Part shown: positions 53,067-62,643 of the stretch, piece by piece | Position numbering within the stretch: the stretch's first letter is position 1 | How the letters are laid out: every line of letters begins with the position of its first letter | Assembly (NCBI RefSeq): GCF_012034175.1 | Contig: NZ_JAATEJ010000011.1 | Span: 1 to 64,000 of the forward strand | DNA length: 64,000 nt | Source of the DNA: Actinacidiphila epipremni | Lineage (GTDB): Bacteria; Actinomycetota; Actinomycetes; Streptomycetales; Streptomycetaceae | Reading direction: 5' to 3' | The notes under the pieces: model-generated | The model's database searches: none | Told to the model about the DNA's origin: nothing | The model's input: only the letters and a program-made list of their open reading frames with translations | Position numbers and translations under genes: made by a program

Positions 53067-54311
53067 TCAGTCCTCCGCCGTGCCGTGGACGCCGCCCGTG
53101 TGGGTGTCGACCTCGCGCCAGAAGCCGGCTCGGATCGCGTAGCGGTCGTGCTCGTCGATCTGGTCGTCCTTGTGGGCCAGCAGCCCGAAGCGCGCGGCGT
53201 AGCGGAGCAGCTCGCCGTCGATGCGGTGCGGGACGCGCGGGTAGTGGGTGGACAGCTGGTGGAGCTGGGCGGGGTCGCTGATCCGGGCGGTCCAGCGGCG
53301 GGCGAAGACCTGGCCGACCTCGTAGGGGTCGCCGCTGACCGCGGTGATGTCGGCCTCGCGGTCGGCCCAGCGCTGCTCGGCGGTGGTGAGCTGGGCGAGC
53401 GTGGGCAGGCCGCTGGTGTCGACGTCGGAGCCGGGGCCGCGGTCGGCCCAGCCCTTGTCGGAGGACCAGCGCAGGGTGGCGTTCGCCGCGGGGTGCGGTC
53501 CAGGCGCCGGCGCGGGGTGCGGTTTGCCGAGTCCCGCGAGGTCCTTGGGGGTGGGTACGCCCTTGCCGCCGCTGCCGGCCGCGGGCGCGGGGGCGGTGCC
53601 GTCGTCGGCGGGGCGGGGGGCCTGCGAGGGGTGCTCGGGGTGCTGCTCCTGCGGCGGCGGGGGCGGGGTGCCGGTCGCGGACTCGGGCAGCGGCGCGGAC
53701 AGGATCGCGGCGATCTCCGGCCCGATGTCGGCGTGGCTGGTGCCGCTGGGCGGACAGACGCCGTCGCGGGCCCGGATCGCCGCGGTGATCCACTCGCGGT
53801 CCAGCACCCGCCGCTCGTCGGCCTCGGCGACCAGGTCCTCGGACTGGTTGTAGTCGCCGTCGGCGGCCTGGACGGCCCACAGGTGCACGGCCACGCCGTG
53901 CTCCTTCGCGGACATCATGCCGGGCAGCAGGTCGCCGTCGCCGGTGACCAGCACGATGTCGGAGCAGGCCCGGTTGCGGGCGAGCTCGGACAGCTCGGCG
54001 TGCATCGCGGCGTCCACGCCCTTCTGCGCCCAGCGGCCGTCCGTCCGGGTGAGCGCGCCGAGCCGTACCGTCACCCGGGGCATCACCCGCAGCCGGCGGT
54101 GCTCGGGTTGCGGAACCCGGTCGGGCGCTCCGTCGAACCAGTAGATCCGCAGCAGCGGCTGGCCCGTCTCGCGTTCGGCTCTTTCCCGCAGGCCAGCCAC
54201 GACGCCGGCATGATCGACGACGATGCGCGAGCGGGAGGGCTCACCGGCCAGAAGGCTCGCTGCTGCGCCGAGCAGGTATCCGGCGTCCACCAGGACGACG
54301 CAGCGGTCCAA
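53067..54311 (-). CDS. NYN-domain putative ribonuclease
   Basis: 414 residues. The N-terminal 170 residues form a NYN (PIN-like) domain with acidic residues in CVVLVDAGYLLG, KGVDAAMHAEL and DIVLVTGDGDLLPGM, the pattern expected of metal-dependent RNases. A Pro/Ala-rich linker (about 215-275) leads to a conserved C-terminal domain of 130 residues (ISDPAQLHQLSTHYPRVPHRIDGELLRYAARFGLL). The start is TTG 54309-54311, backed by AGAGG 6 bases upstream. The RNA target is unknown. Confidence 0.85.
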   Translation of the reverse strand: MDRCVVLVDAGYLLGAAASLLAGEPSRSRIVVDHAGVVAGLRERAERETGQPLLRIYWFDGAPDRVPQPEHRRLRVMPRVTVRLGALTRTDGRWAQKGVDAAMHAELSELARNRACSDIVLVTGDGDLLPGMMSAKEHGVAVHLWAVQAADGDYNQSEDLVAEADERRVLDREWITAAIRARDGVCPPSGTSHADIGPEIAAILSAPLPESATGTPPPPPQEQHPEHPSQAPRPADDGTAPAPAAGSGGKGVPTPKDLAGLGKPHPAPAPGPHPAANATLRWSSDKGWADRGPGSDVDTSGLPTLAQLTTAEQRWADREADITAVSGDPYEVGQVFARRWTARISDPAQLHQLSTHYPRVPHRIDGELLRYAARFGLLAHKDDQIDEHDRYAIRAGFWREVDTHTGGVHGTAED

Positions 54312-54601
54312 ATCGCACCTCTTCCGGTCGCCCCCTCGATCAGGAATCCCCCAGGTCCCCCCGAGTCTGCCCGAATGCGGGGGCGTTATGAGCCCGAACG
54401 CGATCTTCGGCGTGGCGGTCGCGGCTTTTCACCGCACCCGTCCCACCAACTGCCCGAAATGCGCGCTTCGTCCCGCCGTGCAAGTCTGATCTCGGCCGCT
54501 CGGCCGTGAGCCCCCGGGGCGTGAACCCCGCCGGGAGGCAGGCCCTTCGGCCCTCACCCCTCATCGGGCCCTCATCCGGCCCTCATCAGGAAGGCACGAC
54601 A

Positions 54602-54778
54602 GTGGCTAAGAACCGCAACCAGAACCCGAACCGCCGCGCCGAGCAGCCGCAGCCGCAGCGCGGCCCGGCCGTGGACGCCCAGGAGCAGGGCCGCAGCCAC
54701 CAGGCCGAGGAGCACATGATGCCCGCCGCGACGCAGGTCTCGCGCAACAAGCAGGGCAAGCGGTTCGGCCACAACTGA
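54602..54778 (+). CDS. Small basic hydrophilic protein
   Basis: 58 residues: MAKNRNQNPNRRAEQ, then Gln/His-rich sequence and VSRNKQGKRFGHN at the end. AGGAAGG at 54588-54594 lies 7 bases before the GTG. The sequence is low in complexity but has a firm ribosome site and terminator. Similar small Asn/Gln/Lys-rich proteins are common in streptomycetes. An 11-base tandem repeat (ctcatcNggcc, 54560-54590) lies in its leader. Confidence 0.75.
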   Translation: MAKNRNQNPNRRAEQPQPQRGPAVDAQEQGRSHQAEEHMMPAATQVSRNKQGKRFGHN

Positions 54779-54808
54779 ACCACCGGTGCCGCTGGTTCGG
54801 CATCGCCC

Positions 54809-54840
54809 GCGGGGGCGCCGCACTGCTGGGGCGCCCCCGC
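54809..54840. terminator. Convergent terminator upstream of the dnaE end
   Basis: Perfect 11-bp stem (54809-54819 with 54830-54840) around a 10-base loop between the small basic protein gene and dnaE. Confidence 0.8.
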
Positions 54841-54871
54841 CCCCTCATGAGGCCCTACGCGTGCGGTCCGG

Positions 54872-57800
54872 TCAGCCCGCCTGCTGGCCCGCGCCCAGGC
54901 ACGCCGGGCCGAGCAGCGCCTTGAGGTCGCCGAACAGCGACGGGTCGGCGGTCACCCGGTGCCGGTCAAGACGCAGCACGGTGGTGGACCGTACGCCCTG
55001 CAACCGCACCCGTACCTCGGTGTTGCCCTTGTGGCTCTCCAGCACCTCGCCGAGCCGGGCCACCAGCGGCGGGGTGACCTTGACCGTCGGGATGGAGATG
55101 CTCACCGGCGCGTTGGTGCCCACGTCGGTGAGGTCGGGGACCATCAGCTCCATGGCCACCAGCCGCGGGATGTCCTCGCGCTTGTCCAGCCGGCCCTTGA
55201 CGAAGACGATGGCGTCCTCGACGAGTTGGGTGGACACCAGCTGGTAGGTGGCGGGGAAGAACATGCAGTCCACCGAGCCGCCCAGGTCCTCCACGGTGGC
55301 GATGGCCCACGCGTTGCCCTGCTTGGTCATCTTGCGCTGCAGGCCCGAGATGATGCCGCCGATCGTCACGATCGCGCCGTCGGAGTAGTCGCCGGCCAGC
55401 GCCATGATCGCCGCGTCGGTCTTGTCGTTGAGGATGTGCTCGATGCCGAACAGCGGGTGGTCGGAGACGTACAGGCCCAGCATCTCCCGCTCCTGGGCGA
55501 GCAGATAGGACTTGTCCCACTCCACGTCGGAGAAGACCACGTCCATCCCGAAGGCCGGCCCGTCGTCGGCGCCGTCGTCGCCCATCCCGCCGAACAGGTC
55601 GAACTGCCCCTCGGCCTCCTTGCGTTTGACCTGCACGACGTTGTCGATCATCGTCTCGAAGTGCTCGGTCAGGCCGCGCCGGGTGTGCTGCATGGTGTCG
55701 AACGCGCCGGCCTTGATCAGCGACTCGACGGTCCGCTTGTTGCACACCACCGCCTCGACCTTGTCCAGGAAGTCCGGGAAGGTGCCGTAACGGCCCTTGG
55801 ACCTGCGGCACTTGACGATGGAGTCCACGACGTTCTGCCCGACGTTGCGGACCGCGGTCAGGCCGAAGACGATTGTGTCGTCGCCGCGCGGGGTGAAGTT
55901 GGCGTTGGACTCGTTCACGTCCGGGGGCAGCACCTTGATGCCCATCCGGCGGCACTCGTTGAGGTAGAGCGCCATCTTGTCCTTGTCGTCCTTGACCGAG
56001 GTGAGCAGCCCCGCCATGTACTCGGCCGGGTAGTTCGCCTTGAGGTACGCCGTCCAGTACGACACCAGGCCGTAGGCGGCGGAGTGGGCCTTGTTGAAGG
56101 CGTAGCCGGCGAACGGCACCAGCACGTCCCACACGGCCTGGATGGCCTGGTCGGAGTAGCCGCGCTCGCGCATGCCGGCCTGGAAGGGGATGAACTCCTT
56201 GTCCAGGACCTCCTTCTTCTTCTTGCCCATCGCCCGGCGCAGCAGGTCGGCCTGGCCGAGCGAGTAGCCGGCGAGCACCTGCGCGGCCTTCTGCACCTGC
56301 TCCTGGTAGACGATCAGGCCGTAGGTGACCTCCAGCACCTCGCGGAGCGGTTCCTCCAGCTCCGGGTGGATGGGGGTGATCTCCTGCTGCTTGTTCTTGC
56401 GCAGGGCGTAGTTGATGTGCGAGTTCATGCCCATCGGGCCCGGCCGGTAGAGGGCCGAGACGGCGGAGATGTCCTCGAAGTTGTCGGGCTTCATCATGCG
56501 CAGCAGGGCGCGCATGGGGCCGCCGTCGAACTGGAAGACGCCGAGCGTGTCACCGCGGCTGAGCAGCGCGTACGTGTTGGGGTCGTCCAGCGGCAGGGCG
56601 AGCAGGTCGATGTCGATGCCCTTGTTGGCCTTGATCGACTTGACCGCGTCGTCCATGATCGTCAGGTTGCGCAGGCCCAGGAAGTCCATCTTCAGCAGGC
56701 CGAGCGACTCGCAGCTCGGGTAGTCCCACTGCGTGACGACCGCGCCGTCGTTCTTGGGCGAGAAGATCGGCACATGGTCGATAAGCGGCTCGGCGGACAT
56801 GATCACGCCGGCCGCGTGCACGCCCATCTGCCGCACCAGGCCCTCGATGCCGCGCGCGGCGTCGATGACCTTGGTCACGTCCGGCTCGTTCTCGTACATC
56901 GCCCGGACCTCGCCGGCCTCGCTGTAGCGCGGGTGGTCCTTGTCGGTGATGCCGGACAGCGGGATGCCCTTGCCGAGGACGTCGGCGGGCATCGCCTTGG
57001 TGATCCGGTCGCCCATCGAGAAGGGGTAGCCCAGCACGCGGGCGGAGTCCTTGATCGCGGCCTTGGCCTTGATGGTGCCGTAGGTGGCGATCTGCGCGAC
57101 CTTGTCGGAGCCGTACTTCTCGGTCACGTAGCGGATGACCTCGCCGCGCCTGCGCTCGTCGAAGTCGATGTCGACGTCGGGCATGGAGATGCGCTCGGGG
57201 TTGAGGAACCGCTCGAAGATCAGGCCGTGCGGGACGGGGTCGAGGTCGGTGATGCCCATCGCGTACGCCACGATCGAGCCGGCCGCGGAGCCGCGGCCGG
57301 GGCCGACGGCGATGCCGTTGTTCTTGGCCCACATGATGAAGTCGGCGACGACGAGGAAGTAGCCGGGGAAGCCCATCTGGATGATGGTGTCCATCTCGTA
57401 CTCGGCGAGCTTCTGCCGGTCCTCGGGGATGCCGGCCGGGAAGCGCCGGGCCATGCCGCGGGCGACCTCCTCGCGGAACCAGGTGACCTCGGTGTAGCCC
57501 TCGGGCACGTCGAACTTCGGCATGAGGTTGCGGAACTGGAACATGCCCTCGGTCTCGACCCGCTCGGCGATCAGCAGCTGGCTGTTGCGGCAGCCCTCCT
57601 GCCAGGCGTCGGAGCTGTCGATCGCGTACATCTCGGCGGCCGACTTCAGGTAGTAGCCGGAGCCGTCGAACTTGAAGCGGTCCGGGTCCGACATGTTCGA
57701 ACCGGTCTGGATGCACAGCAGCGTGTCGTGGGCCGCCGACTCCTGGGCGTATGTGTAGTGCGAGTCGTTGGTCACCACGAAGGGCGCCTGGAGCTTCCTG

Positions 57801-58426
57801 GCGATCTCCTCCAGGCCCTGCCGGGCCCGGCGGTCGATGTCGATGCCGTGGTCCATGATCTCGACGAAGAAGTTCTCCTTGCCGAAGATGTCCTGGTACT
57901 CGCCGGCGGCCTTGATCGCCTCGTCCATCTGCCCGAGCCGGATCCGGGTGGAGATCTCGCCCGACGGGCAGCCCGTGGTGCCCATGAGCCCCTCGGAATA
58001 CTCGCTCAGCAGCTCGCGGTCCATCCGGGGCTTGCGGAAGTAGCCCTCGAAGGACGCGCGGGACTGGGCGCGGAAGAGGTTGTGCAGCCCGGTCTTGTTG
58101 CGCGCCCAGATCGTCATGTGGGTGTACGCGCCGGCGCCGGACACGTCGTCGTTCTTCTGGTGCGGGGCGCCCCACTTGACCGGCTTGTTGTAGCGCCGCG
58201 ACTCCGGCGCCAGATACGCCTCGATGCCCATGACCGGGGTCACACCGGCGGCCTGCGCCTGGTGGAAGAAGTCGTAGGCGCCGTGCAGGTTGCCGTGGTC
58301 GGTGATGGCCACATGGCTCATCCCCATCTCGTTGCACGCCTTGAACATGTCCTTCAGTCGCGCCGCTCCGTCCAGCAGCGAGTACTGGGTGTGGACGTGC
58401 AGATGAGCGAAGGGCTGGTCGGACAA
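54872..58426 (-). CDS. dnaE: DNA polymerase III alpha subunit
   Basis: 1184-residue replicative polymerase. Domains in order: PHP domain (HLHVHTQYSLLDG, ITDHGNLHGAY), palm with catalytic Asp residues (PDVDIDFDERRR), fingers (YGTIKAKAAIKDSARVLGYP), tandem helix-hairpin-helix region and OB fold (GAIVTIGGIISGLQRKMTKQG). The start codon is TTG (58424-58426) with GGAGGTG 8-14 bases upstream. Family length fits. Transcribed alone. Confidence 0.97.
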   Translation of the reverse strand: MSDQPFAHLHVHTQYSLLDGAARLKDMFKACNEMGMSHVAITDHGNLHGAYDFFHQAQAAGVTPVMGIEAYLAPESRRYNKPVKWGAPHQKNDDVSGAGAYTHMTIWARNKTGLHNLFRAQSRASFEGYFRKPRMDRELLSEYSEGLMGTTGCPSGEISTRIRLGQMDEAIKAAGEYQDIFGKENFFVEIMDHGIDIDRRARQGLEEIARKLQAPFVVTNDSHYTYAQESAAHDTLLCIQTGSNMSDPDRFKFDGSGYYLKSAAEMYAIDSSDAWQEGCRNSQLLIAERVETEGMFQFRNLMPKFDVPEGYTEVTWFREEVARGMARRFPAGIPEDRQKLAEYEMDTIIQMGFPGYFLVVADFIMWAKNNGIAVGPGRGSAAGSIVAYAMGITDLDPVPHGLIFERFLNPERISMPDVDIDFDERRRGEVIRYVTEKYGSDKVAQIATYGTIKAKAAIKDSARVLGYPFSMGDRITKAMPADVLGKGIPLSGITDKDHPRYSEAGEVRAMYENEPDVTKVIDAARGIEGLVRQMGVHAAGVIMSAEPLIDHVPIFSPKNDGAVVTQWDYPSCESLGLLKMDFLGLRNLTIMDDAVKSIKANKGIDIDLLALPLDDPNTYALLSRGDTLGVFQFDGGPMRALLRMMKPDNFEDISAVSALYRPGPMGMNSHINYALRKNKQQEITPIHPELEEPLREVLEVTYGLIVYQEQVQKAAQVLAGYSLGQADLLRRAMGKKKKEVLDKEFIPFQAGMRERGYSDQAIQAVWDVLVPFAGYAFNKAHSAAYGLVSYWTAYLKANYPAEYMAGLLTSVKDDKDKMALYLNECRRMGIKVLPPDVNESNANFTPRGDDTIVFGLTAVRNVGQNVVDSIVKCRRSKGRYGTFPDFLDKVEAVVCNKRTVESLIKAGAFDTMQHTRRGLTEHFETMIDNVVQVKRKEAEGQFDLFGGMGDDGADDGPAFGMDVVFSDVEWDKSYLLAQEREMLGLYVSDHPLFGIEHILNDKTDAAIMALAGDYSDGAIVTIGGIISGLQRKMTKQGNAWAIATVEDLGGSVDCMFFPATYQLVSTQLVEDAIVFVKGRLDKREDIPRLVAMELMVPDLTDVGTNAPVSISIPTVKVTPPLVARLGEVLESHKGNTEVRVRLQGVRSTTVLRLDRHRVTADPSLFGDLKALLGPACLGAGQQAG

Positions 58427-58548
58427 GGCGCGACACCTCCGGTGGGAACGGCAAGGGCGTCCGCGAGTCTACGACCCGGGTGTGACACCGGGCGGACGGC
58501 GGCGGGATCGCGCCGCTCGGCCCGGCGATCCGCGGATCTTAGGTCACA

Positions 58549-58554
58549 TATACA
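58549..58554 (+). promoter_or_regulatory. Candidate -10 of the membrane protein gene
   Basis: TATACA, 7 bases before the GTG at 58562, in an AT-rich patch between divergent genes. Confidence 0.4.
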
Positions 58555-58561
58555 GGTTGCC

Positions 58562-59290
58562 GTGGCACACTCTGCTGCCATGGAGGAGATACGCCGGCTG
58601 CGGGCACTGAGGGCGCTGCGCGCTGCCCTCTTCGCCGCACTGTGCGTGACGCTCTCCTCCACCTCGCACGTCCTGATGGCGAAGGTCCCGCTGCCGCTGC
58701 CCGCGGTCGGCGGCGCCTTCGCCGCGGTGTTCGCCCTGGCCTACCTGGTCACGTCCCGGCCCGAGTGCGGCTTCTGGACGCTGGCGGGCCTGATGGTGCC
58801 GCTGGAGCTGGCCCTTGACACGCTGCTGACCACCGGGCAGCAGGCCTGCTACGGGCCGGCCGGCGGCCCGGTGACCGGCTCGTGGCGGTCCTTCAACGAG
58901 GCGGTGCTCTGCCACGGCGGCCACGTCGGCCGGCTCGGGCCGCAGCACGCGGCGCTCTCGGCGGTACCGGGCAGCGCCGAGGCCACCGCCGCGGTCGCCT
59001 CGGCGGGGGCCCTGCCGTGGCTGCTGCTGGCCGGGCACGTCTCGATGGGGCTGCTGGCCGCCTTCTGGCTGCGGCGCGGCGAGAGCGCCGCACACCGGCT
59101 GCTGCGGGCCGCGGTGCTCACCGCCTTCCGCCCGCTGCTGCTCGCCGTCGCCGCGGTACGCGCCGACCTCGCGGTGCTGCCGCGCCGGGTGCTGCCGGCC
59201 TCCCGTACCGCCGCGGCGGGGCAGCCCGCCGCCCGCTGGCTCCACCACGCCGTCGTACGCCGTGGGCCGCCCGTCCCGGTCGCCCTCTGA
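58562..59290 (+). CDS. Integral membrane protein of unknown function
   Basis: 242 residues from GTG 58562 (236 from ATG 58580). Four hydrophobic segments are seen: ALFAALCVTLSSTSHVLMA, VGGAFAAVFALAYLV, CGFWTLAGLMVPLELALD and LPWLLLAGHVSMGLLAAFWL. The region between helices 3 and 4 carries CYGPAGG and CHGGHVG. The C-terminal tail is Arg/Ala-rich. The thioredoxin-fold gene follows 62 bases downstream, so the two may be co-transcribed. Confidence 0.75.
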   Translation: MAHSAAMEEIRRLRALRALRAALFAALCVTLSSTSHVLMAKVPLPLPAVGGAFAAVFALAYLVTSRPECGFWTLAGLMVPLELALDTLLTTGQQACYGPAGGPVTGSWRSFNEAVLCHGGHVGRLGPQHAALSAVPGSAEATAAVASAGALPWLLLAGHVSMGLLAAFWLRRGESAAHRLLRAAVLTAFRPLLLAVAAVRADLAVLPRRVLPASRTAAAGQPAARWLHHAVVRRGPPVPVAL

Positions 59291-59352
59291 CCGCCGGACC
59301 CCGGCAACCCCCCCACACCACGCGTCTTACGGTATCCACGGAGAAAACTGTC

Positions 59353-60153
59353 ATGAGCCAGCGCAACAGCAAGACCGCCAAGGCCGCCGCGCGCGAGCGG
59401 CTGCGCGCCCAGCGCGAGAAGGAGGCCAAGCGGGCCAAGGTCCGCCGCCAGTTCATGGTCGGCGGCGGCGTCGTCGTCCTGCTGGCGATAGCCGGCGGCG
59501 TCGCCTTCGCCGTCAACGAGATGAACAAGCCGAAGTACTGGGAGAAGGCGGCCGACAACAAGCTGGTCGCGCCCGCGAACTCCTCGGGCAAGAACGGCAC
59601 GATCGTCGTCGTCGGCGACAAGGACAACAAGAACGTCGTCCACGAGTACGAGGACCTGCGCTGCCCGTACTGCGCCGCCTACGAGCAGACCGCGGGCGCC
59701 GCGGTGCTGCAGGGCGCCAAGGACGGCAAGTACCAGATCAACTACTCCTTCGCGGCCTTCATCGACAACCACGGCGGCACCGGCTCGAAGAAGGCGCTCA
59801 GCGCGCTCGGCGCGGCCCTGAACGTCTCGACGGACGCCTTCGAGCAGTACCACACCCTGCTGTACTCCAAGGACGTCCACCCCGACGAGACCGAGGACAA
59901 GTTCGGCAACGGCGACACGCTGATCAAGCTCGCCCAGCAGGTGCCCGCGCTGAAGAACAACGCCAAGTTCTCCGACGCGGTGAAGAAGGGCACCTTCGAC
60001 AAGTGGGCGCTCACCGTCGCCGACGCCTACAACAAGGACCCGGCGTCCGCCAAGGGCACCCCGTACGTCCTGGTCAACGGGCAGCAGGTGGAGGTCAACG
60101 GGGTGGCCTCGGACCAGGTGATGGCCGGCATCGAGGCCCAGCTGAAGAAGTAG
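59353..60153 (+). CDS. Membrane-anchored thioredoxin-fold protein (DsbA-like, CPYC)
   Basis: 266 residues: basic N-terminus (AARERLRAQREKEAKRAKVRR), one membrane helix (MVGGGVVVLLAIAGGVAF), then an outside thioredoxin fold with the redox motif CPYC in EYEDLRCPYCAAYEQ and GTPYVLVNGQQVEVNG carrying the cis-Pro. Same architecture as the CPAC protein at 25832-26647. GGAG lies about 9 bases before the ATG. Probably a disulfide oxidase or isomerase for exported proteins. Confidence 0.88.
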   Translation: MSQRNSKTAKAAARERLRAQREKEAKRAKVRRQFMVGGGVVVLLAIAGGVAFAVNEMNKPKYWEKAADNKLVAPANSSGKNGTIVVVGDKDNKNVVHEYEDLRCPYCAAYEQTAGAAVLQGAKDGKYQINYSFAAFIDNHGGTGSKKALSALGAALNVSTDAFEQYHTLLYSKDVHPDETEDKFGNGDTLIKLAQQVPALKNNAKFSDAVKKGTFDKWALTVADAYNKDPASAKGTPYVLVNGQQVEVNGVASDQVMAGIEAQLKK

Positions 60154-60171
60154 CCCGGCAGGGCGAGCGGC

Positions 60172-60205
60172 AGCCCCGCGCCGGCAGCGAGCGCCGCGCG
60201 GGGCT
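60172..60205. terminator. Convergent terminator after the CPYC protein gene
   Basis: Stem of 9 bp (60172-60180 with 60197-60205), extendable inward with a bulge; followed by a pyrimidine stretch on the plus strand. Confidence 0.7.
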
Positions 60206-60213
60206 TCCTCCGG

Positions 60214-60789
60214 TCAGCCGTCCAGCTCCTGGAGGAAGTCCCGCGCGACCGCCCAGGTCCGCTCCGCCGCCTCGGCGTCGTAGTCGGGCAGGTCGGGGTC
60301 GGTGAACAGGTGGCCCGCGCCGTGGTAGCGGTGGATCTCCACGTCGGCGCCGGCCTTGAGCATCCGCAGGTACCAGGCGTTCAGCCAGTCGTCGGGCTCG
60401 AACGGGTCGGGCTCGGCGACATGCAGCTGCACCGGGATGCCGGTCGAGGCGTCGTCGGCGATGTCGGACGTGCCGTGCAGGAGCAGCAGCCCGCGGGCCC
60501 GCTCGTCGCCGAGCGCCAGGTTCTGCGCGATGGAGCCGCCGAGCGAGAAGCCGGCGTAGACCAGGCCGCCCTGCGAGTACGGCGCCGCCGCGGCCACCGC
60601 GCGGCGCAGCAGCTCGTCGCGGCCGATCTCCTCGCGCAGCTGCATGCCCTCCTCGATCGTCTGCGCCGTCCTGCCGTCGAACAGGTCGGGGACCACCACC
60701 TCGTGCCCGGCGGCCCGCAGCCGGTCGGCGGCGGCCGTCACGGCGGGCCGCAGCCCGTAGGTGGAGTGGAACAGGACGATCGTCGTCAC
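60214..60789 (-). CDS. Dienelactone hydrolase family protein
   Basis: 191-residue alpha/beta hydrolase: VVVPDLFDG, nucleophile Ser in YAGFSLGGSIAQ (the usual Cys of true dienelactone hydrolases is replaced by Ser), acid in the VAEPDPFEPDD region and His in YHGAGHLF. AAGGGAG lies upstream of the GTG 60787-60789. The substrate is unknown. Confidence 0.88.
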   Translation of the reverse strand: MTTIVLFHSTYGLRPAVTAAADRLRAAGHEVVVPDLFDGRTAQTIEEGMQLREEIGRDELLRRAVAAAAPYSQGGLVYAGFSLGGSIAQNLALGDERARGLLLLHGTSDIADDASTGIPVQLHVAEPDPFEPDDWLNAWYLRMLKAGADVEIHRYHGAGHLFTDPDLPDYDAEAAERTWAVARDFLQELDG

Positions 60790-60944
60790 AGCGGCTCCCT
60801 TGCGGCCTCGTGCGTCCGTGCTGCGTGCAGCATTGGTGCGTGCTGCGTATTACGTGCTACGTGCACGGTTGTTGCTGCTCGTGCTGCCCCCATCGTGCCA
60901 GCCGCCACCGGCGCCGCGCCGCCCGGCGTACGGGAGCGGGGCGC

Positions 60945-62537
60945 TCAGCCGCCCCGTATCGAGCGCAGGTCCAGGTGCCGCAGGACCCGGTCGACGACCT
61001 CCGGGTCGTTGCCCGGCTCGCTGCGGGCGGCCAGCACCTCGTGGCGGGCGGCGGACATCATGTCGTCCTGGATCCGCCGCAGCGACCGCACCCGCTTCAG
61101 CCGCCGGGCGTGCGACTCGCGGCGCTCCTCGTCGACGATGTCCGGCGAGATGCGGGCACCGAGGTCGAAGGCCCGGCGGTGCAGCATCTCCGACAGCTCC
61201 TCGTCGATCGGCTCGCTCTGCTCGATCTCCTTGAGCCGGTTGCGGGCCGCGGCCATCGCGCGGACCGCGAGCGCGTGCTCCAGCTCGTGCTCGGCGTCGA
61301 TGTCGCTGCTGACGCCGAGCCGCGCCACCAGCCACGGCAGGGTGAGCCCCTGGAGCACCAGGGTGGCCAGCACCACGGCGAAGGCGATGAAGAGCAGTTC
61401 GGCGCGGGCCGGGAAGGCGCCGTCGTGGTGGGTCTCCAGCGGGATCGCGAGCGCCAGCGCGACGGAGGCCACCCCGCGCATCCCCGACCACCACATGATC
61501 ACCGTCTCCCGCCACGTCATGGGGATGTCCTCGTCCATGTCCCGCAGCTTGTGCAGCCGGCGGGCGATCCACGCGGCCGGCAGCAGCCACAGCAGCCGCA
61601 CCCCGACGACGACGGCGACGACCAGTGCCGCATGCCGGGTCATCGGGCCCCAGTTGCCCGAGCCGACGCTGAACACATGGTGCAGCTCCAGGCCGATGAG
61701 CCCGAAGGCGATGCCCGTCACGAGGGTGTCGACGATGTCCCAGAAGGTGTTGCCGGCCAGCCGCGCGGTCACGTCGTCGGCGGCGTAGGCGTATTCGGCC
61801 AGGAACAGGCCGCTGGTGAGCACCGCGAGGACGCCGGAGCCGGACAGCTCCTCGGCGAGCGCGTAGGAGGCGAACGGCACCAGCAGCGACAGGCCGACCT
61901 GGAGCGTGGGGTCGCCGACCACGCCCATCAGCTTGTTGGCGCCCCAGCCCAGCACCAGCCCGACGGCGACCGCGACGACCGCCGAGAGCACGAACTCCAG
62001 CAGCGCGTGCGGCACCGAGAAGTGCCCGGAGACCGCGGCCTCCACCGCCACGTGGTAGAGCACGATCGCGGTGACGTCGTTGAACAGCCCCTCGCCCTCC
62101 AGGATGGAGATCATCCGGCGCGGCAGCCCGAGCCGGCCGGCCACCGCGGTCGCCGCTACCGGGTCGGGCGGTGCGACGAGCGCGCCCAGGGTGAAGGCGG
62201 CGGCGAGCGTGATGCCCGGCACCACCGCGTCCACGACGGCGGCGACGGCCGCGGTGGTGACGAAGACCAGCGCGACCGCGAGCAGGAAGATCGCCCGCCG
62301 GTTCGCCGCGAACTGCCGCCAGGAGGTGCGCTGGACGGCCGCGTACAGCAGCGGCGGCAGCACCAGCGGGAGGATCAGGTCCGGGTCGATGCGGACGTTG
62401 GGGACCTGCGGGATCAGCGCGAGCACCCCGCCGAGCAGCGTCATCAGCACCGGCGAGGGCAGGTTGACGCGTTCCGCGAGCGGCACGACGATCACGGCGG
62501 CGAGCATGAGCGAGAAGAACAGGGCGAGCTGATCCAC
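60945..62537 (-). CDS. Na+/H+ antiporter (CPA1 type)
   Basis: 530 residues: about twelve membrane helices to residue 405, with the ion-binding core LGALVAPPDPVAATAV and EGLFNDVTAIVLY, and WSGMRGVASVALALA. A hydrophilic C-terminal domain of 120 residues (EHELEHALAVRAMAAARNRLKEIE) is probably a regulatory coiled region. GTG start 62535-62537, weak ribosome site. Role in pH and sodium homeostasis. Confidence 0.92.
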   Translation of the reverse strand: MDQLALFFSLMLAAVIVVPLAERVNLPSPVLMTLLGGVLALIPQVPNVRIDPDLILPLVLPPLLYAAVQRTSWRQFAANRRAIFLLAVALVFVTTAAVAAVVDAVVPGITLAAAFTLGALVAPPDPVAATAVAGRLGLPRRMISILEGEGLFNDVTAIVLYHVAVEAAVSGHFSVPHALLEFVLSAVVAVAVGLVLGWGANKLMGVVGDPTLQVGLSLLVPFASYALAEELSGSGVLAVLTSGLFLAEYAYAADDVTARLAGNTFWDIVDTLVTGIAFGLIGLELHHVFSVGSGNWGPMTRHAALVVAVVVGVRLLWLLPAAWIARRLHKLRDMDEDIPMTWRETVIMWWSGMRGVASVALALAIPLETHHDGAFPARAELLFIAFAVVLATLVLQGLTLPWLVARLGVSSDIDAEHELEHALAVRAMAAARNRLKEIEQSEPIDEELSEMLHRRAFDLGARISPDIVDEERRESHARRLKRVRSLRRIQDDMMSAARHEVLAARSEPGNDPEVVDRVLRHLDLRSIRGG

Positions 62538-62643
62538 GCCCGTCAGCGTGCCACGCGGCGGCCCCGGGGCCGTGGACCCGGCCTACGAACGCCGGGTGCG
62601 GCGGATCACCCGGCGCTCGGCCGTCACTGTCCGCTCGCGGCCG

